This document shows, one piece after another, positions 10,086-18,884 of a stretch of DNA of 64,000 bases. The stretch's first letter is position 1. Each line of letters begins with the position of its first letter. Source of the DNA: Pseudomarimonas arenosa (GTDB lineage Bacteria; Pseudomonadota; Gammaproteobacteria; Xanthomonadales; Xanthomonadaceae); assembly GCF_014841215.1 (NCBI RefSeq), contig NZ_JACYTR010000008.1, forward strand, positions 110,658-174,657. Direction: 5' to 3'. The translations under genes were made by a program, and so were the position numbers. The notes under the pieces are model-generated. The model searched no databases and was not told the DNA's origin. It worked only from the letters and a program-made list of their open reading frames with translations.

Positions 10086-11555
10086 ATGAACTTGATGGGG
10101 TGGGCGACCACGCAGGGCGAGGCGATGTCGAATGTCGACACTGCCTGGCTGCGAATGGAGAAGCCAGGCAACCTGATGATGATCACCGGTGTGCTGCGTC
10201 TTGCCACGCCGCTGCGTTACAAGCGCCTGGTTGACCTGCTTGAACAGCGCTTCCTCGCCTATCCGAGGTTTCGCCAACGTGCGGTGGATGGCCCCGAAGG
10301 TGCGCACTGGGAAAACGACGCCGAGTTCGACATCACTCGCCACGTCACGCGACTGAAATTGCCAGGCCGAGCCGATGAGGCGGCCCTGCAGGATGCGGTC
10401 AGCGAGCTGGCCTCAACGCCGCTGAGTGGCGATCATCCGTTGTGGCAGTTTGATCTCATTGAGCGCTTTGAAGGCGGTAGTGTGGTGGTCTGCCGTATTC
10501 ATCACTGCTACGCCGATGGCATGGCCCTGGTGCAGGTGATGCTCAGCCTTACCGACAGTTCCCCCGACGCCAAGAGAGAGCAGCACTGGCTGGAGGAGGA
10601 GGCACGCGCAGAGCCCTCGGCGCAGTCCTTGCCCCCGGTGCTGCAGAGGCTGGACAAGGCGATCAAATTCGGTACCCGTACCTTAGGCAAGTGGCTGGAA
10701 GCCTGGAAGGAACCGGGCGCCACCGCGCACCTCACGCATGAGGCGGTGGCCTTTGCCCAGGAGTTGGTGCATGCGATTGGTCTCAGTGACGACGATGTGA
10801 CCTCTCTGAAAGGGGCATTGAGTGAGGAGAAGCGCTGCGCCTGGGCCGTGCCGCTGGAACTCGATGAGGTGAAGGCAGTCAGCCGAGGCTTTGGCTGCAC
10901 CGTGAATGATCTGCTCCTGGCCTGCGCTGCCGGCGCTATTCGTCAGGTGTTGCTGGATAACGGTGAGCCGGTGGACGGACTCACCCTGCGCGCCACCGTG
11001 CCGGTGAACCTGCGCCCACGCGCCCATGCGCGGCGTCTCGGCAATCACTTTGGGCTGGTGTTTCTTGATCTGCCCGTCGGTGAGGCTTGCCCGCCAGCGC
11101 GGGTGCGGGCGGTAGGCGCGGCGATGCGCGAACTGAAGAACTCGCGTCAGGCTGCGGTTTCATATGGTTTGTTGGGTGTGCTCGGCATGGCGCCGACCTC
11201 GGTGCAACGACATGCTCTGGACCTGCTGAGTCGCAAGGCCACCCTGGTGGCGACCAATGTGCCGGGACCGAAGCAGCCGCTGTATCTGGCCGGTGTCGAG
11301 GTGTCGCGGATGATGTTCTGGGTGCCGCAGACTGGCAGCATTGGCCTGGGTATCAGCCTGTTGAGTTATGCCGGCAAGGTGTACTTCGGTCTGATTGCCG
11401 ACCGTGCTCGTCTGCATGACCCCGACCGCGTAGCTCGCGCCTTTAATCAGGAGTTTGAGCACATGCTCACCTTGGTATTGCTCAGCGATTGGGAGAAGGC
11501 GCCGGATGAGTTTGCCGACGATGCCTGGGCCTGGTTGGGTGAAGGCTGTCGCTGA
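10086..11555 (+). CDS. Wax ester synthase / diacylglycerol acyltransferase (WS/DGAT)
   Basis: The 489-residue protein joins acyl-CoA to long-chain alcohols or diacylglycerol, making neutral storage lipid at the inner membrane. The catalytic HHxxxDG is intact at residues 139-145 (RIHHCYADGMALV). Later family motifs are visible: VNDLLLACAAGAIRQ, RATVPVNLRPRAHARRLGNHFG, ATNVPGPKQPLYLAGVEV and GLGISLLSYAGKVYFGLIAD. The typical N-terminus of the family aligns with MSNVDTAWLRMEKPGN, so ATG at 10125 is a serious alternative to 10086. Neither start has a decisive ribosome binding site. It could share a transcript with the photolyase. The preferred product cannot be read from sequence. Confidence 0.92.
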   Translation: MNLMGWATTQGEAMSNVDTAWLRMEKPGNLMMITGVLRLATPLRYKRLVDLLEQRFLAYPRFRQRAVDGPEGAHWENDAEFDITRHVTRLKLPGRADEAALQDAVSELASTPLSGDHPLWQFDLIERFEGGSVVVCRIHHCYADGMALVQVMLSLTDSSPDAKREQHWLEEEARAEPSAQSLPPVLQRLDKAIKFGTRTLGKWLEAWKEPGATAHLTHEAVAFAQELVHAIGLSDDDVTSLKGALSEEKRCAWAVPLELDEVKAVSRGFGCTVNDLLLACAAGAIRQVLLDNGEPVDGLTLRATVPVNLRPRAHARRLGNHFGLVFLDLPVGEACPPARVRAVGAAMRELKNSRQAAVSYGLLGVLGMAPTSVQRHALDLLSRKATLVATNVPGPKQPLYLAGVEVSRMMFWVPQTGSIGLGISLLSYAGKVYFGLIADRARLHDPDRVARAFNQEFEHMLTLVLLSDWEKAPDEFADDAWAWLGEGCR

Positions 11556-11750
11556 TCTGTTTTGGCCGTCCGACACGGAGTCGGCGTAGGGTTGGGTCGT
11601 TGCCTGCCGCCTTTTCTTGGGGCGTCGCTTTGAGTTGAGCTTGTCTGTTGATCTTGCCTTTCTCGCGGTGGCTTGCAGCGGAGGACAATTCGCAAAGAGG
11701 GTGGAGAGGCCTCGGGTCGAGACGTAGAGAACGCCTCGCGATTCGCTAAG

Positions 11751-11938
11751 GAATCTCTGAACAAGTTCAGAGTTTCCCGCGGTGTAAGGATGCACCGTCG
11801 CGATCAACAACGTACGTTGTTGATCAGCGTTTTCGAGCGAAGCTCGACCTAGCCGCGGAGCGGCCGAAACGAGTTCGGACCTGTGCCGAACTCGGCACGT
11901 CTGAAAAGTCCAGGATGGACTTGTTCAGACCTTCCCTA
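11751..11938. repeat. Composite multi-hairpin repeat, copy A
   Basis: The gap 11556-11935 holds no convincing gene. Its second half is a chain of hairpins. CTCTGAAC/GTTCAGAG is at 11755-11772, and a perfect 24-bp palindrome with centre CGTACG is at 11802-11825. TCGAGC/GCTCGA follows, then CGAGTTCGG/CCGAACTCG, and a long stem GTCTGAA...TTCAGAC at about 11899-11930. The same modules recur at 25672-25829 (inverted order), 55930-56123 and 58695-58816. The end runs into the last codons of the following gene on the minus strand. Confidence 0.85.
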
Positions 11939-13690
11939 ACGGACCTGCCGTGCCTCCGTTTGGTGTGCGCTTCCTATCAATCGCCGCTCCCACAGCCACA
12001 CCAACATGGCCAGCGCCGCCCACGCCGCCAGCAGCAGGGTGTGTTGCAGGTCAGTGCTGATCCCGGGCGTGTAGTCGCCGTTCCACGGCGCCGCCTTGGC
12101 GTAAGCCTCCGTGGCCTCGCGCCGCTGAGCAGCGAGCAAGGGCGCCAGTTGTTCCGATTCGAACACATCGATCCACTGAGGTTCGGGCTGCCCAGCGCTG
12201 GATTCGATCTGCCACAGCCCCGGGCGCGATGGCCAGAAGCCAACGCAGCCTGTGTTTGCATCCCGTAGCGTTTCGATCCGTTCGCCGTCGGGGCCGATCA
12301 GGGTCGGAGGGCGATCGCCACCGCACAGGGTGGCCCGTTGTTTGACCAAGGGCGTGGTGAGTGCTCGCCAGCGCGGTTCAGATGAAGCGCTGCGCGCCAG
12401 TTCATGTAGCAGCGCCGCCCAATGACTGGCATGAACCTCAGGATGTGCCTGCTGCACGTACTGGAAGGTGTCGTTAAGCCAGGTGAGTCCCACCCGTCCA
12501 CGTCCGAGCGCATTCCAGGTCGAGTGTCCGAGGGCTGCGTCGTCCCGGAGAGGGTGCGCGTCAACGGCTCGCAATGGCCAGGCATGCAGCGCCGTCCCTG
12601 AGGCCAGACGGGGAACTAAGAAAAGCGGCTGGACTTCAATCGGTGCCTCGCCGGTCGATTCGATACTGAGGCCGAGCTGTTGCCAGGTTTGCAATCGTGC
12701 AGGGCTGGCCGGCTCGGTGACGCGCAGCAGCAGGCCGAGTCCATTGCGCACCGCCTCGACAATCAGTTCGCGCTGTTGGCCCACCTGCTGCCAGCTGCGG
12801 TCATCGATCAGCACCAGGTCCAGCTCTGCCAGCGAGGCGGGCGATAGGGCCGGTTGGCCTCGGCGCAGTGCCAAGGACGGGGCCACGCCGATCTGCGCAT
12901 CAAGCTGGATGCCGGCGTCGGTGGCCCAGCGGCGCAGGAACTTCAGCTCTGGCGACGGCGTGGCGGCGATCAACAGCATACGCATCTGGCTCGGGATATG
13001 GGCCTGCAGCGGCAATGGCAGCGATTGCACCATGCGCTCCTCGTCCCGTAGTTCCACTGTGTAACGCAGGGGCGAAGCCAAGGGGGTGCTGCCGACGAGT
13101 TGAAATTCGCCGGCCTCGTCAACCGCCGTCTGATCGAGATCGTTTCCGGCCGGATCGACGAGGTGCAGGTTCAATCCCGATCTTGTCGGCTGCACCCGAC
13201 CGCGTACCGTCCAGCGTTGCCCGACACTGACTGTGCGCGGCGCACTTAGCTTGACGATGCCGGGGGCAGTGGGGTTGACCGGTTCGAATTGCAGCGGCAA
13301 CCCTGCGAGCAGTGCCAGTTGGTCGCTGGACAGACCATCGCCAGCCAGCACGAGCGCCGCAGGCTGCTTGCGCAGCGCGGCGCCAAGATCAGGCACCGGT
13401 TGCGCGTTCGGCCAGGGCAGAGCGTCGGGCAAGGCCAGCCACTCCAGCTCCGGGAACCTTGACTGCAGTGCAACAACATGTTCAGCAGTGGCGCCCTTGG
13501 TGATGAGTCCGAACGGCAGCGGGGTGTTGCTGGGTTGCCACAGCACCACGCCGGCTAGCCCGGCAAGCAGGATCGGTTGAGCACAGAGCAGAGCCCAGCG
13601 CCGCTGCTTGCCCAATCGCGCCATGGCGACCAAGGCGGCGGCCGCCAAGGTCAGGAGAACAGCCAGTGTCGGATCTGGCACTCCGCTCAT
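11936..13690 (-). CDS. Membrane protein of the MoxR/DUF58 operon, unknown function
   Basis: This 584-residue protein is last in the operon. The start MSGVPDPTLAVLLTL overlaps the previous stop by 4 bases (ATGA), which decides it over a longer frame beginning at 13786. Two N-terminal membrane segments (about residues 6-20 and 29-46) and one C-terminal segment (LLLAAWAALAMLVWLWERRLIGS) flank a large soluble part. That part is probably periplasmic, with a beta-sandwich-like stretch near GIVKLSAPRTVSVGQRWTVRG. Such N- and C-terminal anchors are usual for the last proteins of MoxR-DUF58-BatA-type operons. I do not recognise a catalytic motif. Confidence 0.75.
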   Translation of the reverse strand: MSGVPDPTLAVLLTLAAAALVAMARLGKQRRWALLCAQPILLAGLAGVVLWQPSNTPLPFGLITKGATAEHVVALQSRFPELEWLALPDALPWPNAQPVPDLGAALRKQPAALVLAGDGLSSDQLALLAGLPLQFEPVNPTAPGIVKLSAPRTVSVGQRWTVRGRVQPTRSGLNLHLVDPAGNDLDQTAVDEAGEFQLVGSTPLASPLRYTVELRDEERMVQSLPLPLQAHIPSQMRMLLIAATPSPELKFLRRWATDAGIQLDAQIGVAPSLALRRGQPALSPASLAELDLVLIDDRSWQQVGQQRELIVEAVRNGLGLLLRVTEPASPARLQTWQQLGLSIESTGEAPIEVQPLFLVPRLASGTALHAWPLRAVDAHPLRDDAALGHSTWNALGRGRVGLTWLNDTFQYVQQAHPEVHASHWAALLHELARSASSEPRWRALTTPLVKQRATLCGGDRPPTLIGPDGERIETLRDANTGCVGFWPSRPGLWQIESSAGQPEPQWIDVFESEQLAPLLAAQRREATEAYAKAAPWNGDYTPGISTDLQHTLLLAAWAALAMLVWLWERRLIGSAHQTEARQVR

Positions 13691-15810
13691 TGGCCCTGCT
13701 CCAGCTGAGAGAGATAGGCCGAACCCGCCGCTCCGCCATCGCTTCGTCGTTTCGGGGCTGCGGCTGGCATCGGCAAGGCCGGCCATAGCTGCTGTTGCAA
13801 GCGCTGCCGACAGGCGAGACAGGCGGGGTCACGCCGTAGCGCATCCAGTTCTGCCATCGCGCCAAGCGGGTCCGGCAGCGAACCTGGCGCGTTGGACAGC
13901 CAGTCGGCGAGGGCGTCGAGCGGCAAGTGATCGCTCGACTGCAGCGCCTGCCACCAATCGGCCAGCGGAGCGGGGGTATTCCGTGCCGCGAGCATGCGGT
14001 CCTGAGCCAGGGAGCGCGGGCGATCTTCGCCGCTCAGTCGGCGACTGAAGTCGACCGCTGGCAGCTCCAACCCAACCCGGGCCAGATAGATGCGATTGGC
14101 CTGCTGGACCTGCTTGATCAGATCGAGTGCGCGGTACTCGAAGGGCAGGGCGACTTCAGGCTTACCCAGACGCAGCTGTCCCTCGGCCTGCCACATCTCG
14201 CCGAGCGCGGCGCGCAGCAAGCTGCGCGTGCGAGGGTCGAGCAGGGTGGCTGCTTCGGCCATGTCGTGCAGATGGCCGACTTCGGCGATCAGACTGCCGG
14301 TTTCACCAAACCCTGTGCTGCTATCGGCTGAATTGCCTTCGTGATCATGGTCATGGCCATCGTCCTCATGATGAGCGTCCGACTCGTCAGCGTCTGCGGG
14401 TCCGCTGCCAGGTAGATTTCCAGCCTCCGATTCTTCGCCCAGAAACTGGCCGTAGCGCAGGCGCAGGATGCGCTGGTCCACGCCCAGGGCGTCGGAACGA
14501 CTTAACAGTGCATCCGATCCGATCGCAGCACGTTCGGCGATCAGGGCCTCGGTGTCGATGATGATCTGGCGCTGGCTGCGGAAGTAGGCCGGCAGGGTGC
14601 GTTGCACCAGGCCCTCGACACCGCTGCCCTCGGCGGAAGGCCGGTCAGGCCAGCGCAGGATCAGGGCCGGGCTGCGCGCCAATTGCGCTTGTGGTGCGCG
14701 GTTGTCGAGAATTTCCAGCCGGACAATCAGGTCATCTCCCTGGGCAAAGCCCAGCGCATTCAAGTCCAGCGGGCGGCGAAAGCGCTGCTTTGTTGCCTCG
14801 CCTTCGCCGGTCAGCGGCAGTCGGCGCTCGACCACGGTCACCTGCTCGCCGCTGCCCTGGGCCAAGGTCAGGGTCAGTTCAGCCCGGCCCAGCCCATAGT
14901 CGTCCTCAACCAGAAACTCCATCGACCACTGACGCTCCGCCGCATCAATGATCGTAAGCGTGCGCTCGGGCTTGATGACGCTGATTTGCGGTGGGCGATC
15001 GGTCTCTGCATCGATGCGATACAACCCTCCGTCGTCAGCTGCCGGAGCCCCCTGGATCTGCAATCGGTACAACGTGGATTCGGCAAACGTCCGTTCCGCT
15101 TCGAATCGACCGTCCCGCGGCTCAAGCTCAAGCACGCTGCCATCGACGAAGTGCAGCTGGGCCGAGCTTGGCGGCAGGGCAAACTGCAGCGACCAACGCA
15201 GCCTGCTGTTCTGTTCAACCTGTGCATTGAGTTGCTCCAGCTGTCGTTCGGCACGTCCGGTGTACGGCGGTGGAACCACGTGCAGCTGCACTTGCAAGGA
15301 TTGTTCAACGGCCGCTGGCGGCGTGCCCTGCTCAACAGCGGGCGTTGCGGTGCCAGCTTCAGGTCGAGGCAGCAAGGGCCACGCCGCAGCCATGGTCGCC
15401 AACACACATGAAAGCGCCGTGCCACGCCAGGGCAGGGGGCGGCGAAGCTCCGGAAGGGGGTGCGCCGCCAGGCGCTGCAATACACGCTGGCGCTGCAGTG
15501 TCTGCACTGCCGACAAGCGCTGTGGATCGGCGTCGAGCAGATCGCTGCTGTCTTCCAGGTCGATCCGCGCTGCATCCAGCGCCCGGGCCATCCAGGCGCG
15601 GTCCAGGCGCTGCAGCGACCTGGCCAGACCCCAGCCGCGCCACACGAGCAGCACGGTGAGGCCGCCCCATAGCAGAGCGTTCCAGCGCAGCCCACCTTGG
15701 ACGGCCGCCAGCAGCATCAGCGCCAGCAGCCAGGGCAACAGCGGCCATACCGCGTTCAGCGCTGCCCGTATGCGCACCCGTCGCAGCAAGGCTGGCAGAG
15801 CGTGGCTCAC
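13687..15810 (-). CDS. Large DUF4175-like membrane protein
   Basis: This 707-residue protein begins with GTG inside the stop of the preceding gene (GTGA overlap). There are two or three N-terminal membrane segments (AVWPLLPWLLALMLLAAV, LLWGGLTVLLVWRGWG, and a later LSCVLATMAAAWPLL). A long extracytoplasmic part follows, with VEDDYGLGRAELTLTLAQG and LDLNALGFAQGDDLIVRLEILDNRAP, a layout seen in DUF4175-type proteins of gliding/BatA-like operons. A striking acidic-histidine tract (DESDAHHEDDGHDHDHEG) lies near residues 473-490 and could bind metal. A CLACRQR motif occurs close to the C-terminus. It probably acts with the MoxR ATPase and the vWA protein; the function is unproven. Confidence 0.75.
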   Translation of the reverse strand: MSHALPALLRRVRIRAALNAVWPLLPWLLALMLLAAVQGGLRWNALLWGGLTVLLVWRGWGLARSLQRLDRAWMARALDAARIDLEDSSDLLDADPQRLSAVQTLQRQRVLQRLAAHPLPELRRPLPWRGTALSCVLATMAAAWPLLPRPEAGTATPAVEQGTPPAAVEQSLQVQLHVVPPPYTGRAERQLEQLNAQVEQNSRLRWSLQFALPPSSAQLHFVDGSVLELEPRDGRFEAERTFAESTLYRLQIQGAPAADDGGLYRIDAETDRPPQISVIKPERTLTIIDAAERQWSMEFLVEDDYGLGRAELTLTLAQGSGEQVTVVERRLPLTGEGEATKQRFRRPLDLNALGFAQGDDLIVRLEILDNRAPQAQLARSPALILRWPDRPSAEGSGVEGLVQRTLPAYFRSQRQIIIDTEALIAERAAIGSDALLSRSDALGVDQRILRLRYGQFLGEESEAGNLPGSGPADADESDAHHEDDGHDHDHEGNSADSSTGFGETGSLIAEVGHLHDMAEAATLLDPRTRSLLRAALGEMWQAEGQLRLGKPEVALPFEYRALDLIKQVQQANRIYLARVGLELPAVDFSRRLSGEDRPRSLAQDRMLAARNTPAPLADWWQALQSSDHLPLDALADWLSNAPGSLPDPLGAMAELDALRRDPACLACRQRLQQQLWPALPMPAAAPKRRSDGGAAGSAYLSQLEQGQ

Positions 15811-16922
15811 TGCGCTCGCCCGTGCAGCCGACGACCATTGGCTAGCCAGCGCTCAGCCAGCAACAGCAGGGCGGCCAGCAAGGCCACCCAGGGGCGCAAG
15901 TCGAGCGGCGGCACACGCAGTGCTGCCTCAAGCTTGGGCTCGACCGTCGGCACGACGCTGGCCGCGGGCGCCTGCTGCGGTTGCGGATGGCGGCGGAACA
16001 GCCACTGATGCAGCTGCTGCGGAAAATCGGCTTCGAGCACCTCCGGCATGCTGTCGGGCCTCAGCGGTCCGTGAAGTCGAGCGTCGCCCTGTGGCAGCGC
16101 GGTCCATGGGCGTTCACGCGCTGTGCTCGGTGTCGCGCCGGCGGGAACCTGCAACAGCGGAACTCGCTGCTGTGCAAATCGCGGCGCTGGATGATCGCCG
16201 AGCCAAAGCACAGCATCAGCATCGGCCGGCACCGAGGCTTCCGCGTCGCCTCGGTCGATCGTTGTGGCAAGGGCCGGGTCATCGGCCCAGGCCTGCAGCG
16301 CGGCCTCCAGCCATTGGCTGGGTGAGGCTGCCTGCTCAACGCGCAGACTCAGCTTGCGCACCTTCAGCGTCGGGCCGTCGGTCGCCACCGACTGCACCAC
16401 TTGCCACTGCACTGCACGCGCCAACCCCAGTGAAGTCGCATCGAGACCTGACAGTTGTTCTGGCACCAGCACGGTCAAGCGGTCGGCAGCCGGCAGGTCG
16501 GCGGCCAGCTGCCGCAGCAGGCTGGCCGTCTGGTCCGGTGCAGACGGTATTGCCTCAGTGCTTAGTTCCGGGTAGCCCGGCGCCAACCACAGGTTTCGAT
16601 CCGCAGCGGGCAGCGCCATGGCAGCCGAAGCAGCGACTCCTGGCCAGACGGCGCGCCATTGCAGACCGCGGCCCTGCCAGTTGAGCCATTGCGGTGCCGC
16701 AAGCCAGAGCAGCAGCAGGCTCAACAGCAGCAGGCGCAGAATCAGTAGCGGCCATTCGCTGATCTTGCGTTGTTGTCTTGGTGGCTGGTGGTGCCCGACA
16801 AAGCGCAGTGCCGCAAACGAGCGCGGGCTGCTCTTGCGCCGCGGGAGTCGGTGGATAAGTACGGGCAGCAGCAGGCCTACCAAACCGGTCAGCGCGATCG
16901 GCCACAGCAGGCCAAGACTCAT
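15807..16922 (-). CDS. BatA-domain membrane protein
   Basis: The 371-residue protein has the classic BatA N-terminus: MSLGLLWPIALTGLVGLLLPVLIHRLPRRK, with a first membrane helix, a basic RRKSSPRSFAALRF stretch, then a second helix (PLLILRLLLLSLLLLWLA). The middle is soluble and lacks an obvious MIDAS motif. The C-terminus has another helix (LRPWVALLAALLLLAERWLA). Start and stop both overlap the neighbours by 4 bases (ATGA with the DUF58 gene, GTGA with the next), so the operon is translationally coupled. Family knowledge places such proteins in the membrane beside MoxR and vWA proteins. Confidence 0.85.
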   Translation of the reverse strand: MSLGLLWPIALTGLVGLLLPVLIHRLPRRKSSPRSFAALRFVGHHQPPRQQRKISEWPLLILRLLLLSLLLLWLAAPQWLNWQGRGLQWRAVWPGVAASAAMALPAADRNLWLAPGYPELSTEAIPSAPDQTASLLRQLAADLPAADRLTVLVPEQLSGLDATSLGLARAVQWQVVQSVATDGPTLKVRKLSLRVEQAASPSQWLEAALQAWADDPALATTIDRGDAEASVPADADAVLWLGDHPAPRFAQQRVPLLQVPAGATPSTARERPWTALPQGDARLHGPLRPDSMPEVLEADFPQQLHQWLFRRHPQPQQAPAASVVPTVEPKLEAALRVPPLDLRPWVALLAALLLLAERWLANGRRLHGRAQ

Positions 16923-17794
16923 CGGTTACCTGCCTGCAGAACCTTGCGCAAGGCGCCGATCCCGGCCTGATCGATTCGATGCTCATCGAACAGAACGCCA
17001 ACGCTGCTCAGATTGGCCATCTGCTCGCGTCGTGCCGCCTGAAATCGGGCAATGAAGTCGGCGCGCGAAGCATCGGCATCCAAGGCCAGTTCGGCGCCGC
17101 TTTCGGGGTCAATCAAACGCCAGCTGCCGTGCAGGGAAAACTCCGCTTCGACATCCGTGCTCAGGGCGATATGCCGTACATCGCGCCCCGTCGCAGCCAG
17201 GGAACAGGCCAGCCAATCGCCGGTCGGCTCAAATCCATCACCGATCATCAGCACCACCGCTTCGTGGGCAATCAGGCCAAACAGCCGCTCCAGAGCCAGT
17301 CGATCGGGCCAGGCGCCCTTTGCTTGCGCGGCAAGCAGGTGAGCGAAACAGCGATCGCGATGGCGCGGGCCGCCGCCCAGCGACACGGGTTGCAGGCTGC
17401 TATCGCCAATCAGCACCAGGCCGAAACGGTCATTCTGTCGTCTGGCAATCTCCAGCATGGCTGCGGCCAGCTGTTTGGCACAACTTAGCTTGTCGTTGCC
17501 CTTAGTATCCTGCTCCGCCATCGAAGCACTGCAATCGAGCAGTACCCAGATTGTCAGAGCCGCTTCACTCTCGGATTCACGAACAAAGTAGCGATCGCTG
17601 CGGGCAAACAGCTTCCAGTCGATGCGACGTGGCTCATCACCTGGTTCATAGCCTCGATGCTGGGAGAACTCCAGCCCCGGGCCGCGTCGTCGTGAGGCAT
17701 TCAAGCCGAGTGGCCCGGCGCTGGGAGGTCGTCGCGCGCGCAGCACCAGGCCACGCAATTGCGCACGCAGTTCGCTCGTCAGTAGCCCTTCCAA
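16919..17794 (-). CDS. DUF58 / von Willebrand A-like protein
   Basis: The 291-residue protein contains the DUF58 core SRRRGPGLEFSQHRGYEPGDEPRRIDWKLFARSDRYFVRESE, followed by a vWA fold with a MIDAS-type DCSAS (VLLDCSASMAEQD). It has no membrane segment. The apparent start is a TTG at 17794 with GGAG about 7 bases upstream, 3 bases after the MoxR stop. No suitable ATG exists near it. Family knowledge: DUF58 proteins pair with MoxR AAA+ ATPases, which are thought to remodel or insert metal into vWA proteins. The order moxR-DUF58-BatA here fits that. Confidence 0.9.
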   Translation of the reverse strand: MEGLLTSELRAQLRGLVLRARRPPSAGPLGLNASRRRGPGLEFSQHRGYEPGDEPRRIDWKLFARSDRYFVRESESEAALTIWVLLDCSASMAEQDTKGNDKLSCAKQLAAAMLEIARRQNDRFGLVLIGDSSLQPVSLGGGPRHRDRCFAHLLAAQAKGAWPDRLALERLFGLIAHEAVVLMIGDGFEPTGDWLACSLAATGRDVRHIALSTDVEAEFSLHGSWRLIDPESGAELALDADASRADFIARFQAARREQMANLSSVGVLFDEHRIDQAGIGALRKVLQAGNR

Positions 17795-17797
17795 ACC

Positions 17798-18793
17798 CTA
17801 CTCCGCGTCGCAGGGCACGGCCTGCAGCAAGGCGGCGATCAGATCGGTCACGCGCTTGCCTTCCGCTTCGGCTCGGTAGTTCAGCAGCAAGCGATGACGC
17901 ATCACCGGCAATGCAATGGCTTCGATATCGGTCCGGGTGGCGGCCAATCGCCCATGCAGCAACGCGCGCGCCTTGGCACACAGTACCAGGGCCTGACCGG
18001 CGCGCGGACCGACGCCCCACTGGACATAGTCGCGTACTGCCTGCGGCGCATCGGGCCCCGGCCGGGTGGCGCGCAGCAGGCGAGCGATCCAGCGCAACAG
18101 ATGTTCGCTGATGTGCAGCTCACGCACGCGAGCCTGCAGGGCGAGCACCGCCTCGGCATCGAGCACCTGTGGTACCTGCTGTCGCTGTGTCCCGGTGGTC
18201 GCCGTGATGATCTGCAACTCCTCCTCGGCGCTCGGGTAGTCAACCATGATGTTCAGGAGGAAGCGGTCCAGCTGCGCCTCCGGCAGTGGATACGTGCCGG
18301 CCTGCTCGATCGGGTTCTGCGTCGCCAGCACAAAGAAGGGCCGCGGCAGTTCGTGGGTGGTGCCGGCGTAGCTGACCGTACCCTCTTGCATGGCTTCGAG
18401 CAGGGCCGATTGGGTTTTTGGCGGCGTACGGTTCAGTTCGTCGGCCAGCAACAAGTGTGTGAACACCGGGCCTTGCTGAAACTGAAAATAGCGCTTTCCC
18501 GTGCCGTGATCTTCTTCCAGAATCTCGGTGCCGATGAGGTCGCTGGGCATCAGGTCAGGGGTGAACTGTACTCGACGGAACGATAGGTGCAGGGCCTGGC
18601 CCAGTGCTCGCACCAACAAGGTCTTGCCCAGGCCCGGCACCCCTTCTAGCAGGCAATGGCCGCCGGCGAACAGACCGACCAGTAGCTGTTCGACGACTTC
18701 GGCCTGACCAACCACGGCCCGGCCGATGGCTGCGCGCAGGGCGGCGATCTGTTCCTGTTCCTTGGCCAGCTGGGTTTCCAGTAGTGCGCTCAT
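17798..18793 (-). CDS. MoxR-family AAA+ ATPase
   Basis: The 331-residue ATPase has Walker A GVPGLGKT (about residues 51-58) and Walker B HLLLADELNR. Sensor 1 is FVLATQNPIEQAGTYPLPEAQLDRF, and the C-terminal lid domain contains VQWGVGPRAGQALVLCAKARALLHGR. Length is normal for the family. It follows the DUF4159 gene by 91 bases and is 3 bases ahead of the DUF58 gene, its usual partner. The role is inferred as a chaperone for the vWA/BatA proteins encoded downstream, acting at the inner face of the membrane. Confidence 0.95.
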   Translation of the reverse strand: MSALLETQLAKEQEQIAALRAAIGRAVVGQAEVVEQLLVGLFAGGHCLLEGVPGLGKTLLVRALGQALHLSFRRVQFTPDLMPSDLIGTEILEEDHGTGKRYFQFQQGPVFTHLLLADELNRTPPKTQSALLEAMQEGTVSYAGTTHELPRPFFVLATQNPIEQAGTYPLPEAQLDRFLLNIMVDYPSAEEELQIITATTGTQRQQVPQVLDAEAVLALQARVRELHISEHLLRWIARLLRATRPGPDAPQAVRDYVQWGVGPRAGQALVLCAKARALLHGRLAATRTDIEAIALPVMRHRLLLNYRAEAEGKRVTDLIAALLQAVPCDAE

Positions 18794-18884
18794 CCGTCTT
18801 CCTTCGGGTGTTGCATCTGATTTCGTCGCCGCGAGTGGCGCGCACGGAAATCAAACAGGTGGGGGTCTGACGTCCGGCAGCCTG

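Noticed and set aside
11160..11810. 216-codon minus-strand frame over the end of the WS/DGAT gene
   Set aside because: It covers the acyltransferase and repeat copy A; an antisense by-product.
14948..16684. 578-codon plus-strand frame opposite the BatA and DUF4175-like genes
   Set aside because: The opposite strand has a coupled operon with 4-base overlaps; this frame is Arg/Ser-rich without motifs.
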